Assembly (NCBI RefSeq): GCF_025399195.1
Contig: NW_026252177.1
Coordinates: forward strand, 1 to 55,567
Length of the DNA: 55,567 bases
Direction of reading: 5' to 3'
Source of the DNA: Umbelopsis ramanniana AG
Lineage: Eukaryota > Mucoromycota > Umbelopsidomycetes > Umbelopsidales > Umbelopsidaceae
Shown: positions 44,000-54,637 of the stretch, piece by piece
Numbering within the stretch: the stretch's first letter is position 1
Layout of the letters: every line of letters starts with the position of its first letter
The notes under the pieces: generated by a model
Database searches by the model: none
The model's input: the letters and a program-made list of their open reading frames with translations, nothing else
What the model was told of the DNA's origin: nothing
Program-made: the position numbers and the translations under genes

Positions 44000-44608
44000 T
44001 CAAGATGAAAGGGCCATCACTGGGGCACCAGTATCAGTCAATTCTCGCTGGTCGAGATTGATGACAACGCCATCCTCCCTGACTACGTTGAAAACCAAGG
44101 TTTGCCATTGGTTACCGTCTCTACGTGATGCAAAATGGACCTTGGCCGTTTGACCTGATATTTGTACTGAGTAAAGGGGGACTATACGTGGGATTAAAAA
44201 ACGTTGTTGTTACTTACCATTGTCGCCTTTGATATTAAACTTGATATTGACTTGACCCTTCAAGTGATTGACGGAGCCGTCAATCCAAGCCCAGGAGTCA
44301 GCATACCCAACGTTTTCTCCAAGTAGAGCGCGAACTCGAGGATCATAGCGAACGGTAAAAAGTGTTCCGTGCACAACGCTGCTGGATTGTCGCTGATAGT
44401 TCATAGCATAAGAAAGTCCTCCTATCCACAGAGACACACCTACTATGCCTGCTCCGACCAAAAGAGGTGTTCGACGAGGTGCTTCTTTGGGCAAGGACCG
44501 ACGCTCTCGAGGAAGATTGGAAAGGTATCGTCTTGATTGACGGGATGTGTTCAATGTCATTGCTCTAGCCATAGAGAGCATTGAAGTGCTAGCTCGCGTA
44601 CTAAACAT
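44000..44608 (-). CDS. COA1: Cytochrome c oxidase assembly factor COA1 homologue, 181 aa
   Basis: Model: complement(join(44000..44154,44218..44608)). Coa1 is an inner-membrane protein that helps the Cox1 assembly intermediate. An Arg/Ser-rich presequence (MFSTRASTSMLSMARAMTLN) is followed by a single membrane segment (LLVGAGIVGVSLWIGGLSYA). The soluble domain then reads RYDPRVRALLGENVGYADSW, LKGQVNIKFNIKGDNGQTAK and VNIKFNIKGD. These match the Coa1/Tim21-like fold seen in yeast Coa1 (197 aa) and human COA1. The second exon adds KVHFASRRDGNQWQTLVFNV and ends before the stop at 44000-44002. Confident by family features, moderate on symbol. Confidence 0.83.
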
Positions 44609-45088
44609 GTTTAGATTATGGGTTGGAAATGCTCAGGTATCAAGAGTTGACATTCCAAAAAAAAAAAATATAGAAAATATTCGTTCGCAGATTGAATTGA
44701 CTCACGTTGGCCGAGTGAGTGGTTTATCATTCTGTTCGACGGCGATACCCGTCTATATCAAGCTGGAAGCAGTAATGATTGACAAGGCTATGGCGAATGA
44801 TATGTTTGCTTACTTTGAAGATAAATACGCGTATTTATAAAGTCAGGTGTGGTGCACAGTCGTTGGAATACACTGGCTAGCAAATAATCTTACACAACTT
44901 GCCTCAATGTTTGGTACACAGCTTTCTATATCGACATGACCTTACCCAAATGATGGCAAAAATGTGGATGCAAAACAGCTTTACCATCTATGGTCATCAA
45001 GGGTGGCGTGAAGTCGACGTTGGGTTTTGGGATTTACACATTTTATGATATCAGACTCAACGATACAAGCGAACAGAATGGAGTAAAT
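44609..45088. other. Spacer between COA1 and ISY1
   Basis: COA1 promoter side and the ISY1 3' side. ATG at 44547 on the plus strand and ORF to 44840 look accidental. Nothing else seen. Confidence 0.45.
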
Positions 45089-46356
45089 CTATGCTAAGCC
45101 AGTGAGTTGTTTCGTTTCCTTTTCACTTTCCTCTATATCCTGCGACACATATTTATCCAGTAACTAGTAAAAAGAAGAAGTGTAGAACAATTAACAATCG
45201 TGATATAAATTGCCGCCAAAGGTTTGTTGTTGATACTTACTTGTTGCCTTCGTCTTTGCACAAGAATTTGCTCAATTTCCTGCTGTGTTGGAACAGCTGC
45301 GCCTTTTGCTAAATTATCACTTATTGCGCCATTGACGTCGAGTTGCTGTGTCCGCGTGTCTTCGCCATCGACCTGCATTTCGTCGGGTACGTCGTCCGGT
45401 TGATATGTTATATCCTTGCTCTGCTCAAGCAATTCCTTCTGTCTTTCCGCTTCGTATTCTAAAAGGCTCCCGTCTTCTTCGTCACGATATCCGTAATAAT
45501 CCGCGTCCACATTTCTGTATAAATCTTGTCTTGTCTTCTTGACAGGTTCTTGGGCTGCTTACAATAATTCAGCATTGAATAAATACAGATGACCTGCTGA
45601 CACCGCTCTCAACGTACCTTCTTGCTCGAACAGCTCTCGAACGCCTGGAAGATCTTTGGCTCTACCGAAATACCTAGAGATGGATAAAATTAGTTACATG
45701 AGGTTTACTCGAATCATCCATTTGATTCGCGTCAGTTCAAGGAACTTACTTGTATCCTCTATTACCAGGCACCTCCCTGCCTTCTTGGTCCATCAGCCTA
45801 GGAGCTATTTTCTATACAAATTAATGAATCATGTGTTAACAAGTCAAAACCTTTTCCATCCATGTTGCAAACTGTACGAAGCACCCTCATTGTTTGACTT
45901 ACGAAATAATCCGGACCTCCTAATTCCTTTATCCGGTGTTCCCACGCCAGCTTTTCTCTCATGAGCTTATTGATCTCATCGTTGAGGTCGCGAACTTGGT
46001 AATCGGAAAGACCGGCTATAGAGGACTTACGGTCAACGTAGGGTTAAGGTGGCGCTTGATGAAAAACAAAACACTGCTTACTATCTTGAATCTTGGACAC
46101 TTTTCGCGAGATTTCACTCAGCACCTGTCTTCTCCATTTTTCTGATTCTGGCAAGTTTCTGACTTCGGATGCGACAGCAGGTCTCTTTTTCTGAGGCCGT
46201 GACAATCCTAATTCTGCAGCTTGCGCCTCTCGAAAGCGATACAGCATGGACTGAGCCTTTTCTTCATTACGTGCCTAATGCAATGGTATGGTTAGTCGTT
46301 AAAAGAACGTTTGTATGAGGGCAATTATAGAGATTCGACAAAAGATCAATTACCAT
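45089..46356 (-). CDS. ISY1: Pre-mRNA splicing factor ISY1, 271 aa
   Basis: Model: complement(join(45089..45163,45241..45554,45618..45673,45750..45811,45903..46015,46082..46274,46354..46356)). Component of the NineTeen/Cwf complex of the spliceosome. The first coding exon is only the ATG codon (donor ATG|GTAATT), then exon 2 starts ARNEEKAQSMLYRFREAQ. The family core follows: LPESEKWRRQVLSEISRKVS, GLSDYQVRDLNDEINKLMRE, APRLMDQEGREVPGNRGYKY and DADYYGYRDEEDGSLLEYEA. The C-terminus QQLLDKYVSQDIEESEKETK is an acidic helix. Length fits (235 in yeast, 285 in human). An 8-bp hairpin lies about 40 nt upstream of the ATG. Confidence 0.9.
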
Positions 46357-48393
46357 TTGAGTAGCTGGATCGTGTTACTTGATTGCAATGGATTCGCAGT
46401 GCAGTTTTTCTGCACTGTATTTTTTGATCGCCCAGATTGATCACGTGATTGAAAGAAGGGTTTGCCCTCCACTCATTTGACAGCCAAGCGAAAAAAAAAA
46501 ATTCGGGATGCTGTTAAGCAGTAATTTACGCATAATCAGTATTATTATTTTATTATTATTACATTATAGCTTTCATTTCAAGAGGGTCGATAAGCTTCCT
46601 AAACAACTGTGTTTAACTTGAAAGGGACTTTCTTGCTGCGGCTTTTGTTCCAAATGACACACCCCAATATTACCCAGTTGCAAATCGAATGCCATTCAGA
46701 TAGTGATGAATGACGTCCAATAGTCCATGAGTTCTCTCTTAGTTAAGTATGTAAGGCATCAAATAATGCTACATCAATGCGTTGGCAGGATAGCATGAAG
46801 CAACCCTACATCTCAGAAGTGGCACCGCTATTTTCCGTTGGTATCACAAGCTTTACCTTTTTGGATAGACTGAGGGCACAGACAGTTTCCTTCAAACATG
46901 AACGTGGTTTCGTCTTAGTAAAGTTCGCTAAAGAGAGGAACCAGTGCAAAGGTACTTCAAAAGCTCAAATGCGACGATCAACATCATAAAAACCTAATGT
47001 GCTTTATCTCTTCACCGTGTTACGTGCAGTTTGCTTACAATACCCATAACAGTACGTTAGGCAATCTTTTTTTTTTTTTTTCGCTTTTCGTCTTTCTTAA
47101 AAGTGACAGCTGACCCAGAACAGAACTGTGTACATCTACCCCAAAAGTTAGAAAGATATTTGTTTGCGTAACAAACAAAGGAAAGAAAGATCTGGTGGCT
47201 ACACACTTTGCCCGTTCAAACAGATAAACAAAAAGGATATTTGTATCAAAGAAGTCGGCCGTGTAGAAAAAGGCAAGAAACTCGGAGATGCGGTCAATAG
47301 CGAGTGGATGACAGTGCCTAACTATATATAAACTCACAACAGGCCCATTTATGCCAGTAGGGTAGAAAATCAACCTTATTACAAAAAGGAATATCCGGGA
47401 GGTTGGTGATGACTTGGCTTGGGAGTGAGCACGATTTTTTTTGTGATGGTGCAGCAGTTCCGGTCAAAGGCGCCATTTTTCCAAAGATCTATCCGCTTCT
47501 CGCTATGACACATAAAGAATGTAATATGAGAGACAAGAGAGTCGAGCCCTTCAATATTTACGTGATCGGTATGAACAAAATTGCCTAATGGCACGCAGAT
47601 TGCAGTGAAACAGCCGCTTTGGTGGATGCAATATATTGATCTCCAGTCTGATTTCACCTTCAAGACGAATGTTGTGTCTACAGTTTAGATAGAAAAGAAT
47701 CTTTCTCCATGTTAGAATGAAAGATCGTCAGAGAAGCCCCATTCCAAATATCGCCAAACTACCTGTGTATGGGCAACGCCTGCAAGCGCGAACCTACAAA
47801 AAGAAAACAAATGACAGCAGCCCTTCTCTGCGCCGAAGGTTCTTGTCCTACCCCAAAAATTATGGGGCTCCAGGTTCGTCTTTTTTCCTTCGCTTATCAA
47901 GACATGATCACCAAAGAAGTGATCAGTGTATAAAGAACTACAAGTACGACAAAATAGGTGCCATGTTTCATGCAGTGATCCCAAAATATTTACATTTGTA
48001 ACAGGGAGAGTCAAAGGACCCTTAGACCGCGCGACTACAGGTTAGTTGCAATGCAAATTTAGCAATCGAAAAGGTGATTCAACTGTAATCAGCGTTACAA
48101 AGGAAGTTCAACCTTCTTTTGGATGTAATTACACACTTACTGTGGATGCAGTTGTGAGGATTACAGTATGTATTTATGTTTCGACTAGCAGGACATGCTG
48201 TCTTTGTGAAATTTCCACCCATTTTTTTTTTTCTTTCTATTTATTTTAAGTCACTTTTCCTATCAAGGTCTATTCTTCCCAACTCTTCTTCTTCCGCTTT
48301 TCATCAAAGTTTGTCTTTGTTATCTACACGAAGTATTTTCTACCGAAAAACCATTCCTCGCATTCACCTGCTCATATTTAGCGTTGAAGGAGG
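46357..48393. other. 2.0-kb gene-poor stretch with hairpins and an ATT repeat
   Basis: No credible gene. An ATT-rich microsatellite lies at about 46541-46564, a perfect 8-bp inverted repeat with a T5 loop at 46397-46417, and a 7-bp inverted repeat TGATCAC/GTGATCA at 47905-47925. ORFs at 46777-46989 (70 codons) and 47717-48001 (94 codons) were read and not supported. The right part (48236-48390) is a C/T-rich leader of the CCHC gene. Confidence 0.5.
46397..46417. repeat. Perfect 8-bp hairpin with T5 loop
   Basis: Arms CAGTGCAG (46397-46404) and CTGCACTG (46410-46417), loop TTTTT. It lies about 40 nt upstream of the ISY1 start on the coding (minus) strand, hence possibly in the ISY1 5' leader or promoter. 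Function unknown. Confidence 0.5.
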
Positions 48394-48683
48394 ATGCCAC
48401 CGCCGCCAATTAAACCCGTTAATTTAACCGGAGGACAATGGTAAGCGAAATACCCAGAGCATTTACTAATCCAACATCCCTAACGCGCCATCTTTCATTT
48501 TGCGTTGTTGTCACTTCGGTGTTGGGCGATTACAGTGATCACTGTGGACAGGTAAGAAAAGCTTCTCTTGGCCATGCTGTACGAGCGGAGATCTAATTAT
48601 ATATTTTTTATATATTTGACTGGCGGTCTTTTTGGCAGTGGGGTCACACAAGAAAGACATGCTCACTCTTGAGATCGAAATGA
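48394..48683 (+). CDS. 35-residue CCHC zinc-knuckle protein, three exons
   Basis: Model: join(48394..48440,48536..48551,48639..48683). Exon 1 (ATG 48394) gives MPPPPIKPVNLTGGQ, exon 2 is just 16 nt, and exon 3 closes with TGA at 48681-48683. The product contains one perfect zinc knuckle, C-x2-C-x4-H-x4-C (CDHCGQWGHTRKTC), flanked by a Pro-rich start and the basic end SLLRSK. All splice sites are good (TG|GTAAGC, CAG|GTAAGA; acceptors TTACAG, TTGGCAG). The knuckle is assembled from all three exons and no single exon would be recognised. A C/T-rich leader (TTCTTCCCAACTCTTCTTCTTCCGC) precedes it. Probably an RNA- or DNA-binding micro-protein. Family not recalled. A stray exon set is possible, but chance assembly of the full motif from three frames is unlikely. 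Confidence 0.62.
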
Positions 48684-49380
48684 AATGAAAAGCAGAACAA
48701 GCTCTTCGTTGGATATGGCTGGTTCATATCCCCTTTAAAATTACCAAAAGCCAAACATGATTCAAGTCTAGTATAAAAGCATTCGTAAAGCCGACCTAAA
48801 AAAGCTGAAAAGTATAACCACCACCCCCACAACAACACCAACTTCAAGAAAAAATCTCAACACTACAACACACTCAACAACAATTACTGTCTCCCCGTTC
48901 AAGGCAGCCCACTTTAAAATTTGTTTCCAGCTCTTCCTACTGTTTTTTTTATGTTTACATTTTACCACTCATACTCCCTTATATTTTGCTGATTATGTTC
49001 TATACATTCGCAAAGCCCTATATGACCTCTCCATTTACCTTAAGCTGTTAAAAAGCCAAGCCAAAAATGCAGTGTCCAGTATAAATAATGAAGCCAATTT
49101 TTCCATCATCAATGACGTTCTGCTTCCATTTTAAAAAAATCTGCCGTCATCGGCCCTGATGGTTAGCGATGATCTCTTCAGGCACTTCTGTCCATGCAAA
49201 TGTTTAATTTGGTGTGGAATTTCACGAGAGTGTCTGTCAAAACCATCAATCATATGAAAGAGGCACGTGAAAATTTGGGAAGTCATTATCCCAAAACGGA
49301 ACATTTGTTGGTACTAATTGCCGCCTATTAAAAGGCGACTTTGCTCATTCATTCGCTTGTTTATCCAACAATCCTTCAAA
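48684..49380. other. Promoter spacer of acyl-CoA oxidase
   Basis: Contains TTAAAAGG at 49326-49335, about 50 nt before ATG 49381, and the leader CATTCGCTTGTTTATCCAAC. A C/A-rich track at about 48820-48890 (CACCACCCCCACAACAACACC) is notable but unassigned. No gene seen. Confidence 0.5.
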
Positions 49381-51908
49381 ATGTCTTCTGCAAAAGCAAG
49401 AGTTCAAGCCGTTAAGCAGCACCTTTCCCCGGAAGAAGAGAGAGCCCTCGCTGTCTCGTAAGTAACCTCTCAAAACCGCGTCTCGTAGGCCTCCTCACCG
49501 TAACTTACATTCCCATTGCATTAGCCCCGTTGAGAGCATGAAAGAAGAAAGAAACAAGGCTGCCTTTGATATTAGAGCAATGACTTATCTTTTGGACGGA
49601 GGAAAGTCTGCTACTCTGGTAAGTGTTTTGATCAAAACCTCGGTAGCGTACCGTGACGTACTCATGGCTGACTGGGGTTACCTCACCCTATAGGTCAGAG
49701 AACGTATGATGCTAGAACTTGAGCGAGATCAAGTTTTTCGTATGAATGACTTCCACGACCTTACCAAGGATCAATTGCGCGAGAGAACAATGGAGAAGGT
49801 ACGATTTCTGTCCCTTTTTTTTTTCTTATTGTCGCAGGCGGTTTCGCATGGAGTTTGGGTATTAACTTTGTCTATGCAGTTTCGCAGCTTGCTTCACCAT
49901 TTGACCAATGAATCCGTCAATACTTTCAGAAAGCGTATGGAGGTGGTTTCTTTGGTTGATCCTGGTTTCTGGACCCGCTTCGGAGTTCACTGTTAGTATG
50001 CCCTCTACATGCATGTGGGTTTCTTGAAAGCTTTCACATGACAAAACCTTGCTAACATATGTCTCACTTATCAGATGGCTTGTTCTTTGGTGCTCTTCAA
50101 GGAAGTGCAACACCTGGTCAATTCAGCTACTGGGCATCTAAGGGTGCTGTTTCCTTGAATGGAATGATTGGTTGTTTTGCCATGACCGAAATCGGCCACG
50201 GATCCAACGTTGCTGGTGTTGAAACCACTGCCACATTCGATGAAGCCTCTGATCAATTCGTCATCCACTCTCCCACTATCACTGCTACCAAGTGGTGGAT
50301 CGGTGGTGCTGCTCATACCGCTACACATGCTGTCGTGTTCGCTCAGCTTCTTGTTGGAGGCAAGCGATATGGCGTCAAATCCTTTGTTGTTCCATTGAGA
50401 GATCCCAATGATTATTCTCTTCTCGCTGGTGTTAACATTGGTGATATCGGCAAGAAGATGGGCCGTGACGGTATTGACAATGGTTGGATTACTTTTACCA
50501 ATGTCCGCATCCCTAGATCCTATATGTTGATGAAGCATACCAAGGTCTCACGCTCCGGCCAAGTCAAGGAACCCAAGTTACAACAATTGGTAAGTTGTAT
50601 CAGAATAATGACTACCTTATTTCTTCATCCATTCCTAATGTTCTTCCAACATGAAAGACCTATGGTGCTTTGTTGCAAGGTCGTGCCGCCATGGTAGTCG
50701 ATAGCGGTAATGTCGCCAAGAAGGCTTTGACCATCGCTGTCCGATATGCTGCTGTCCGCCGCCAATTCGCCACCAAGGCTAACCAAGGTGTCGAAACCAA
50801 GCTTCTTGATTACCCTATCCACCAACGTCGATTGATGCCACTTTTGGCTCAAGCTTTCGCCATGCACTTTACGGGTACTGAAATGATGGAAATGTATCTT
50901 ACCATGATGGACCAGTTGGAAAGTGCCAGCCCAGATGATGCTGATCTTCAACAAGTTATGGAGAATTTGAAGGAAACTCACGCCACTAGCGCTGGTCTTA
51001 AAGCTTTTTGTACCTGGAACTGTCTCAATACCATTGAACAATGCCGTCAAGCTTGCGGTGGTCATGGTTACTCTGCTTATACTGGCCTTGCTGGAATGTA
51101 TCAAGACTTTGCTGTTCATTGTACCTGGGAAGGTGATAACACCATCTTGACTTTGCAAGCTGGCCGATATTTGATCAGCTCCTACCGTGAAGCACAAGAA
51201 GGCAAGAAGCTCGGCTCTGGTGTTGCATATCTTAATAATCTCAACCAACTCATTGGTAAGAAGTGCTCAGTCAAGAATGTTGAGGAGATTGTTTCCGTTC
51301 AAGTCATTACCGAAGCCTGGGATGTGGTTTGTGCCAATGCCGTTCAGCAAGCTGCGGAAGAATTCGATGGCTGCGTCAAGCGAGGCGTTGATGTTGATGA
51401 AGCATATGAACAATGCTCACAATCTCGTCTTTATGCTGCCAAGCTTCACTCTTATGGATACCTCTTCAAGCGCTTCGTCGACGGTATCTCCAAGGCCTCC
51501 GAAGATTTGCGCAAGGTGTTGATCGATGTCTGCTACCTTTACGGTCTCTATACCATTGAAGATAATGCCGGCGCTTTCTTGCAATATGAATACTTCTCTC
51601 CTGCTCAAATTAGCTTTATTCGATCCAAGGTCAACGGCCTTTGCAAGATCGTCCGTGATCAAGCTATTCCTCTGGTTGATGCATTCAACTACTCTGACTA
51701 CATTGTCAACAGTCCTCTCGGTCGCAAGGATGGTGATGTTTACGTCCATTACTTTGCTCAAGTCAAGCAACAGAACCCTCCAAAAGAACATCCTTACTTT
51801 GACCGACTCATCAAGCCTCTCATCCATCGAAAGGCAAATGAAGATGATCTCGATGAAGATGAAGAAGGTGGTCTTGAAGACGAAGATGAAGAGGAAGACG
51901 CCGAGTAA
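49381..51908 (+). CDS. POX1: Peroxisomal acyl-CoA oxidase, 717 aa
   Basis: Model: join(49381..49457,49525..49618,49694..49798,49880..49991,50075..50589,50658..51908). FAD enzyme of the first step of peroxisomal beta-oxidation, forming trans-2-enoyl-CoA and H2O2. The FAD contact region [20 protein letters not shown] is at about 163-182, the catalytic Glu lies in [19 protein letters not shown] near 458, and [15 protein letters not shown] precedes it. Length is usual for the family (650-750). The C-terminus is an acidic run ([10 protein letters not shown]) with no PTS1, so import would need an internal signal or partner as in yeast Pox1. The first ATG follows a promoter with TTAAAAGG. Works with the acyl-CoA synthetase at 21.6-24.2 kb. 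Confidence 0.94.
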
Positions 51909-52239
51909 ACGTTTGCGTTTGCTATTGTCTCGATTGGCTTCCAGATGTACCATTATAGACTGTTTTGTTCTTAACTCTCCACCCACGCCATCTATATAAT
52001 GCTTTCCCCTTATTATTTATGTGAACTACTTTTTTGGCCTGGAAGAACACTTGACGGTGTGTCAATAAACTTGTACGATAGAAATTTGTTATGGGAAAAA
52101 GAAATGATTCTCTATTGATGCTGATAAATAAATACAAATATGAAAAAGGAAAGACGAGCAATGTAATACTATGTCATTATAAGCGTTACCATCTGTCTAT
52201 GATGAATGGTTTTAGCATGAGGGCATAAGGGAATGAATC
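51909..52239. other. Convergent spacer POX1 / NDE1
   Basis: 3' regions of the two genes; AATAAATACAAATATG near 52127-52142 is a likely polyadenylation region for the plus-strand gene. Nothing else recognised. Confidence 0.5.
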
Positions 52240-54381
52240 TTATTCTCTGGAGATATCGCGACCGAGAATGTTCTTCTTGATCCAGTCAGTGACAACGAGT
52301 GATCGGTTACGGCCAGAGAAGAGGTTGGAAAGATAAGCGGAGCGCCAGAACAAGAAAGTGGCTAAACAGAGCAACATCAGTAACATGCATGAAGCAGGTA
52401 CGACTTTTGTCAAAGAGATAACTTACCGACACCACCGGATGCGACATTACCGCCACCGAAGGGCAAATCAGCAATAGCACGGTCAGATCCAATGTAGCTG
52501 TGAGATCAACCCCAAACGGACAGGGTTAGTCATATATTTTACCTCTGCCCCAACCTAGCACGAACATGAATTCAACTTACGCCAATGAACCTTGGTGAGT
52601 GTATTCGAAAGGCTTGATGGATTTGGCCTTTTGCAACTTGCGAGCCTTCTTCTCCTTCTCATCGCCATCCTCCAGAGTCTTGAGCTCCTCCTCCATCTTA
52701 TCGCAAACAGCGAGCTGACCAAAGAGGCGAGCAAGGTATTTACCTTGTTGAGATGCAACTTGAGCAGTAGGGGCGTACTTGGTGGCAGAAGCATCACCGA
52801 GAGCATAGATACCCTCAGTTCCGTTCAATTGGAGCCAATCGTCAACAGCCAAACCACGACGAACAGTTTGGTGTTCAGGCAACTTAGCCATCAAGTTACG
52901 GATAACGGGGCGGACGGTGTTACCAGTAGCCCAAACCAACAAACCATAAGGAATGTTAGCCTTAGTACCATCAGCTTGCTGAACGATAATTTCCTTCTCC
53001 TTGACTTCCTTCACCATAGTCTTGGTATGGATGGTGATGTTCTGTTCCTTGAAGGTGGTTTCAGTGTAATCGATCAATTGCTTGGAGAAAGCAGGGAGGA
53101 CGTTGGGAAGAGCTTCAACAAGAGTAATCTTGATCTTCTCAGCAAGTTCTTAAAAAAAAAAAAAAGACAGTGCATGTTAGCTGCGAGATTCCATTGTAAT
53201 AATGCATGTTATCAGTTCATTTATACGTACCAGGATACCAGGAAGCAAGATCTTCCTTGAGGAAATCGTGAAGTTCGGCAGCATATTCGATACCAGTGGG
53301 ACCACCACCAACAACGACCATATGCAACAAGCGCTCAATTTCCTCTTCAGCTTGACCGGGGAAAGCTGCAGTCTCAATGCAGTCCATGACCTTGGTACGG
53401 ATCTTTTGAGCATCCCAGACCTCCTTCAAGAAGCATGCATGCTCCTCAACACCCTTGATACCAAAGGTTTGGTTGGTAGCACCAGTACCAATGACCAAAT
53501 AATCATATTCAAGAGTTGCTTGGGCAGAATCACCCTTAATTTCGGAATTGTCTAAACAGAAAATTCGCACATGTCAGTGACTGTGCTAAAACATATCGGA
53601 ATGAAGGCCAAAATACATACCAGCAATGGTAATGGTCTTCTTGACGGGGTCAATCTCGGTACACTCAGCCTCATAGACCTTGACTTCGCGAGACTTGTGG
53701 CGGGTAATGAAACGGGTAGGCTCAACGATGGATCTAACATCAATGGTACCGACAGTACAACTGGGCAACAAAGGAGTGAACAAGAAGTAGTTACGGGGAG
53801 AAACAACCACCTATGTGATGTATGATTAATGTCACAAACCCATAATGAAATATCAGGCATGTGAAAAATGCAAACTTACGACATTGTACTGTTCGGTATC
53901 AATGGACTTGAGGAAGGAAGTAGAAGCCCATCCGCTACCCAAAACCACAATGGTGCGCTTGGAAGCATCAAATGGGAGCTGTTCGCCGGGGAAACGTTGG
54001 TGATACATACCTAAGTTGGCCATATTTAATATCGTGAAGTAAAGCTTAGTAGCTCTTATCAAGCAAACTTACTGTAAAGACCATAACCAACAGCGCCGAC
54101 CGTGCCGTACTTGACAACAGACTTGAAAGTTTGCCATTTGCCGCGCTTAGGAGATGCACCAGCAACGGTGGAAGCCAAACGCTGCTGAACAAGACGGGGT
54201 GCGGCAGTCAAGCCTCGTTGGGCAGTTCCAACAGTAGACACTAGATGGCATGAACGAAATGAACAGCATGTTAGGTTTCTGAACACTAATCACCTTTTAT
54301 GGTATACTGACAAGGGTCAGGGGCAAACACAATGAAACTGATTGTACGCTTACCTCTAAGGACTTGAGAAGCTCTCTGCAT
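52240..54381 (-). CDS. NDE1: External alternative NADH dehydrogenase, mitochondrial, 532 aa
   Basis: Model: complement(join(52240..52361,52427..52497,52581..53148,53231..53551,53621..53810,53880..54010,54073..54240,54354..54381)). Non-pumping type II NADH:ubiquinone oxidoreductase on the intermembrane-space face; oxidises cytosolic NADH. An Arg/Ser/Ala-rich presequence (MQRASQVLR…[19 protein letters not shown]) and a hydrophobic segment ([16 protein letters not shown]) precede the first FAD Rossmann motif [11 protein letters not shown]. The second, NADH-binding, is [17 protein letters not shown] near residue 250. The C-terminal half includes [20 protein letters not shown] and the membrane-binding tail [20 protein letters not shown]. 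No EF-hand insert is present, unlike some N. crassa/plant forms; a charged linker ([19 protein letters not shown]) stands there. Confidence 0.92.
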
Positions 54382-54637
54382 GATAGAAAACAAGCGCTTG
54401 TGGATAAGGTAAAGGAGTGATCGGATAGGAAACTCGACACGACGCTTTTACTCAAAAGTCAGAATGAAAAAAAAAAAATTATAATAACATACAGAGATTA
54501 TCGGGCGGCGTTCGAATCGGTCTCAACCCTTGCTCGAGCAAATTGAAAGGCTCGTTTGCCTGATGGAGAATTTTATCGGTTGTATTGTACCATGTCGGGA
54601 TTATTCTATGCATAATATACAGTGTAAAACGAGTGGA
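54382..54637. other. Spacer NDE1 / LYAR-like gene
   Basis: NDE1 promoter and 3' region of the LYAR-like gene. No feature recognised. Confidence 0.4.

Noticed and set aside
46777-46989. 70-codon plus-strand ORF (MRWQDSMKQPYIS…)
   Set aside because: No family resemblance, AT-rich context, lacks leader and polyA signals.
47717-48001. 94-codon plus-strand ORF (basic, MKDRQRSPIPNIAK…)
   Set aside because: Has an ATG, but codon use is not distinctive, no splice or promoter signals seen, and no recognised family. Could be reconsidered with RNA data.
50625-51248. 207-codon minus-strand ORF
   Set aside because: Antisense of the acyl-CoA oxidase; codon-bias shadow.
52592-53260. 222-codon plus-strand ORF
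   Set aside because: Antisense shadow of NDE1 exon 6 with Leu/Ser-rich filler; no start context.
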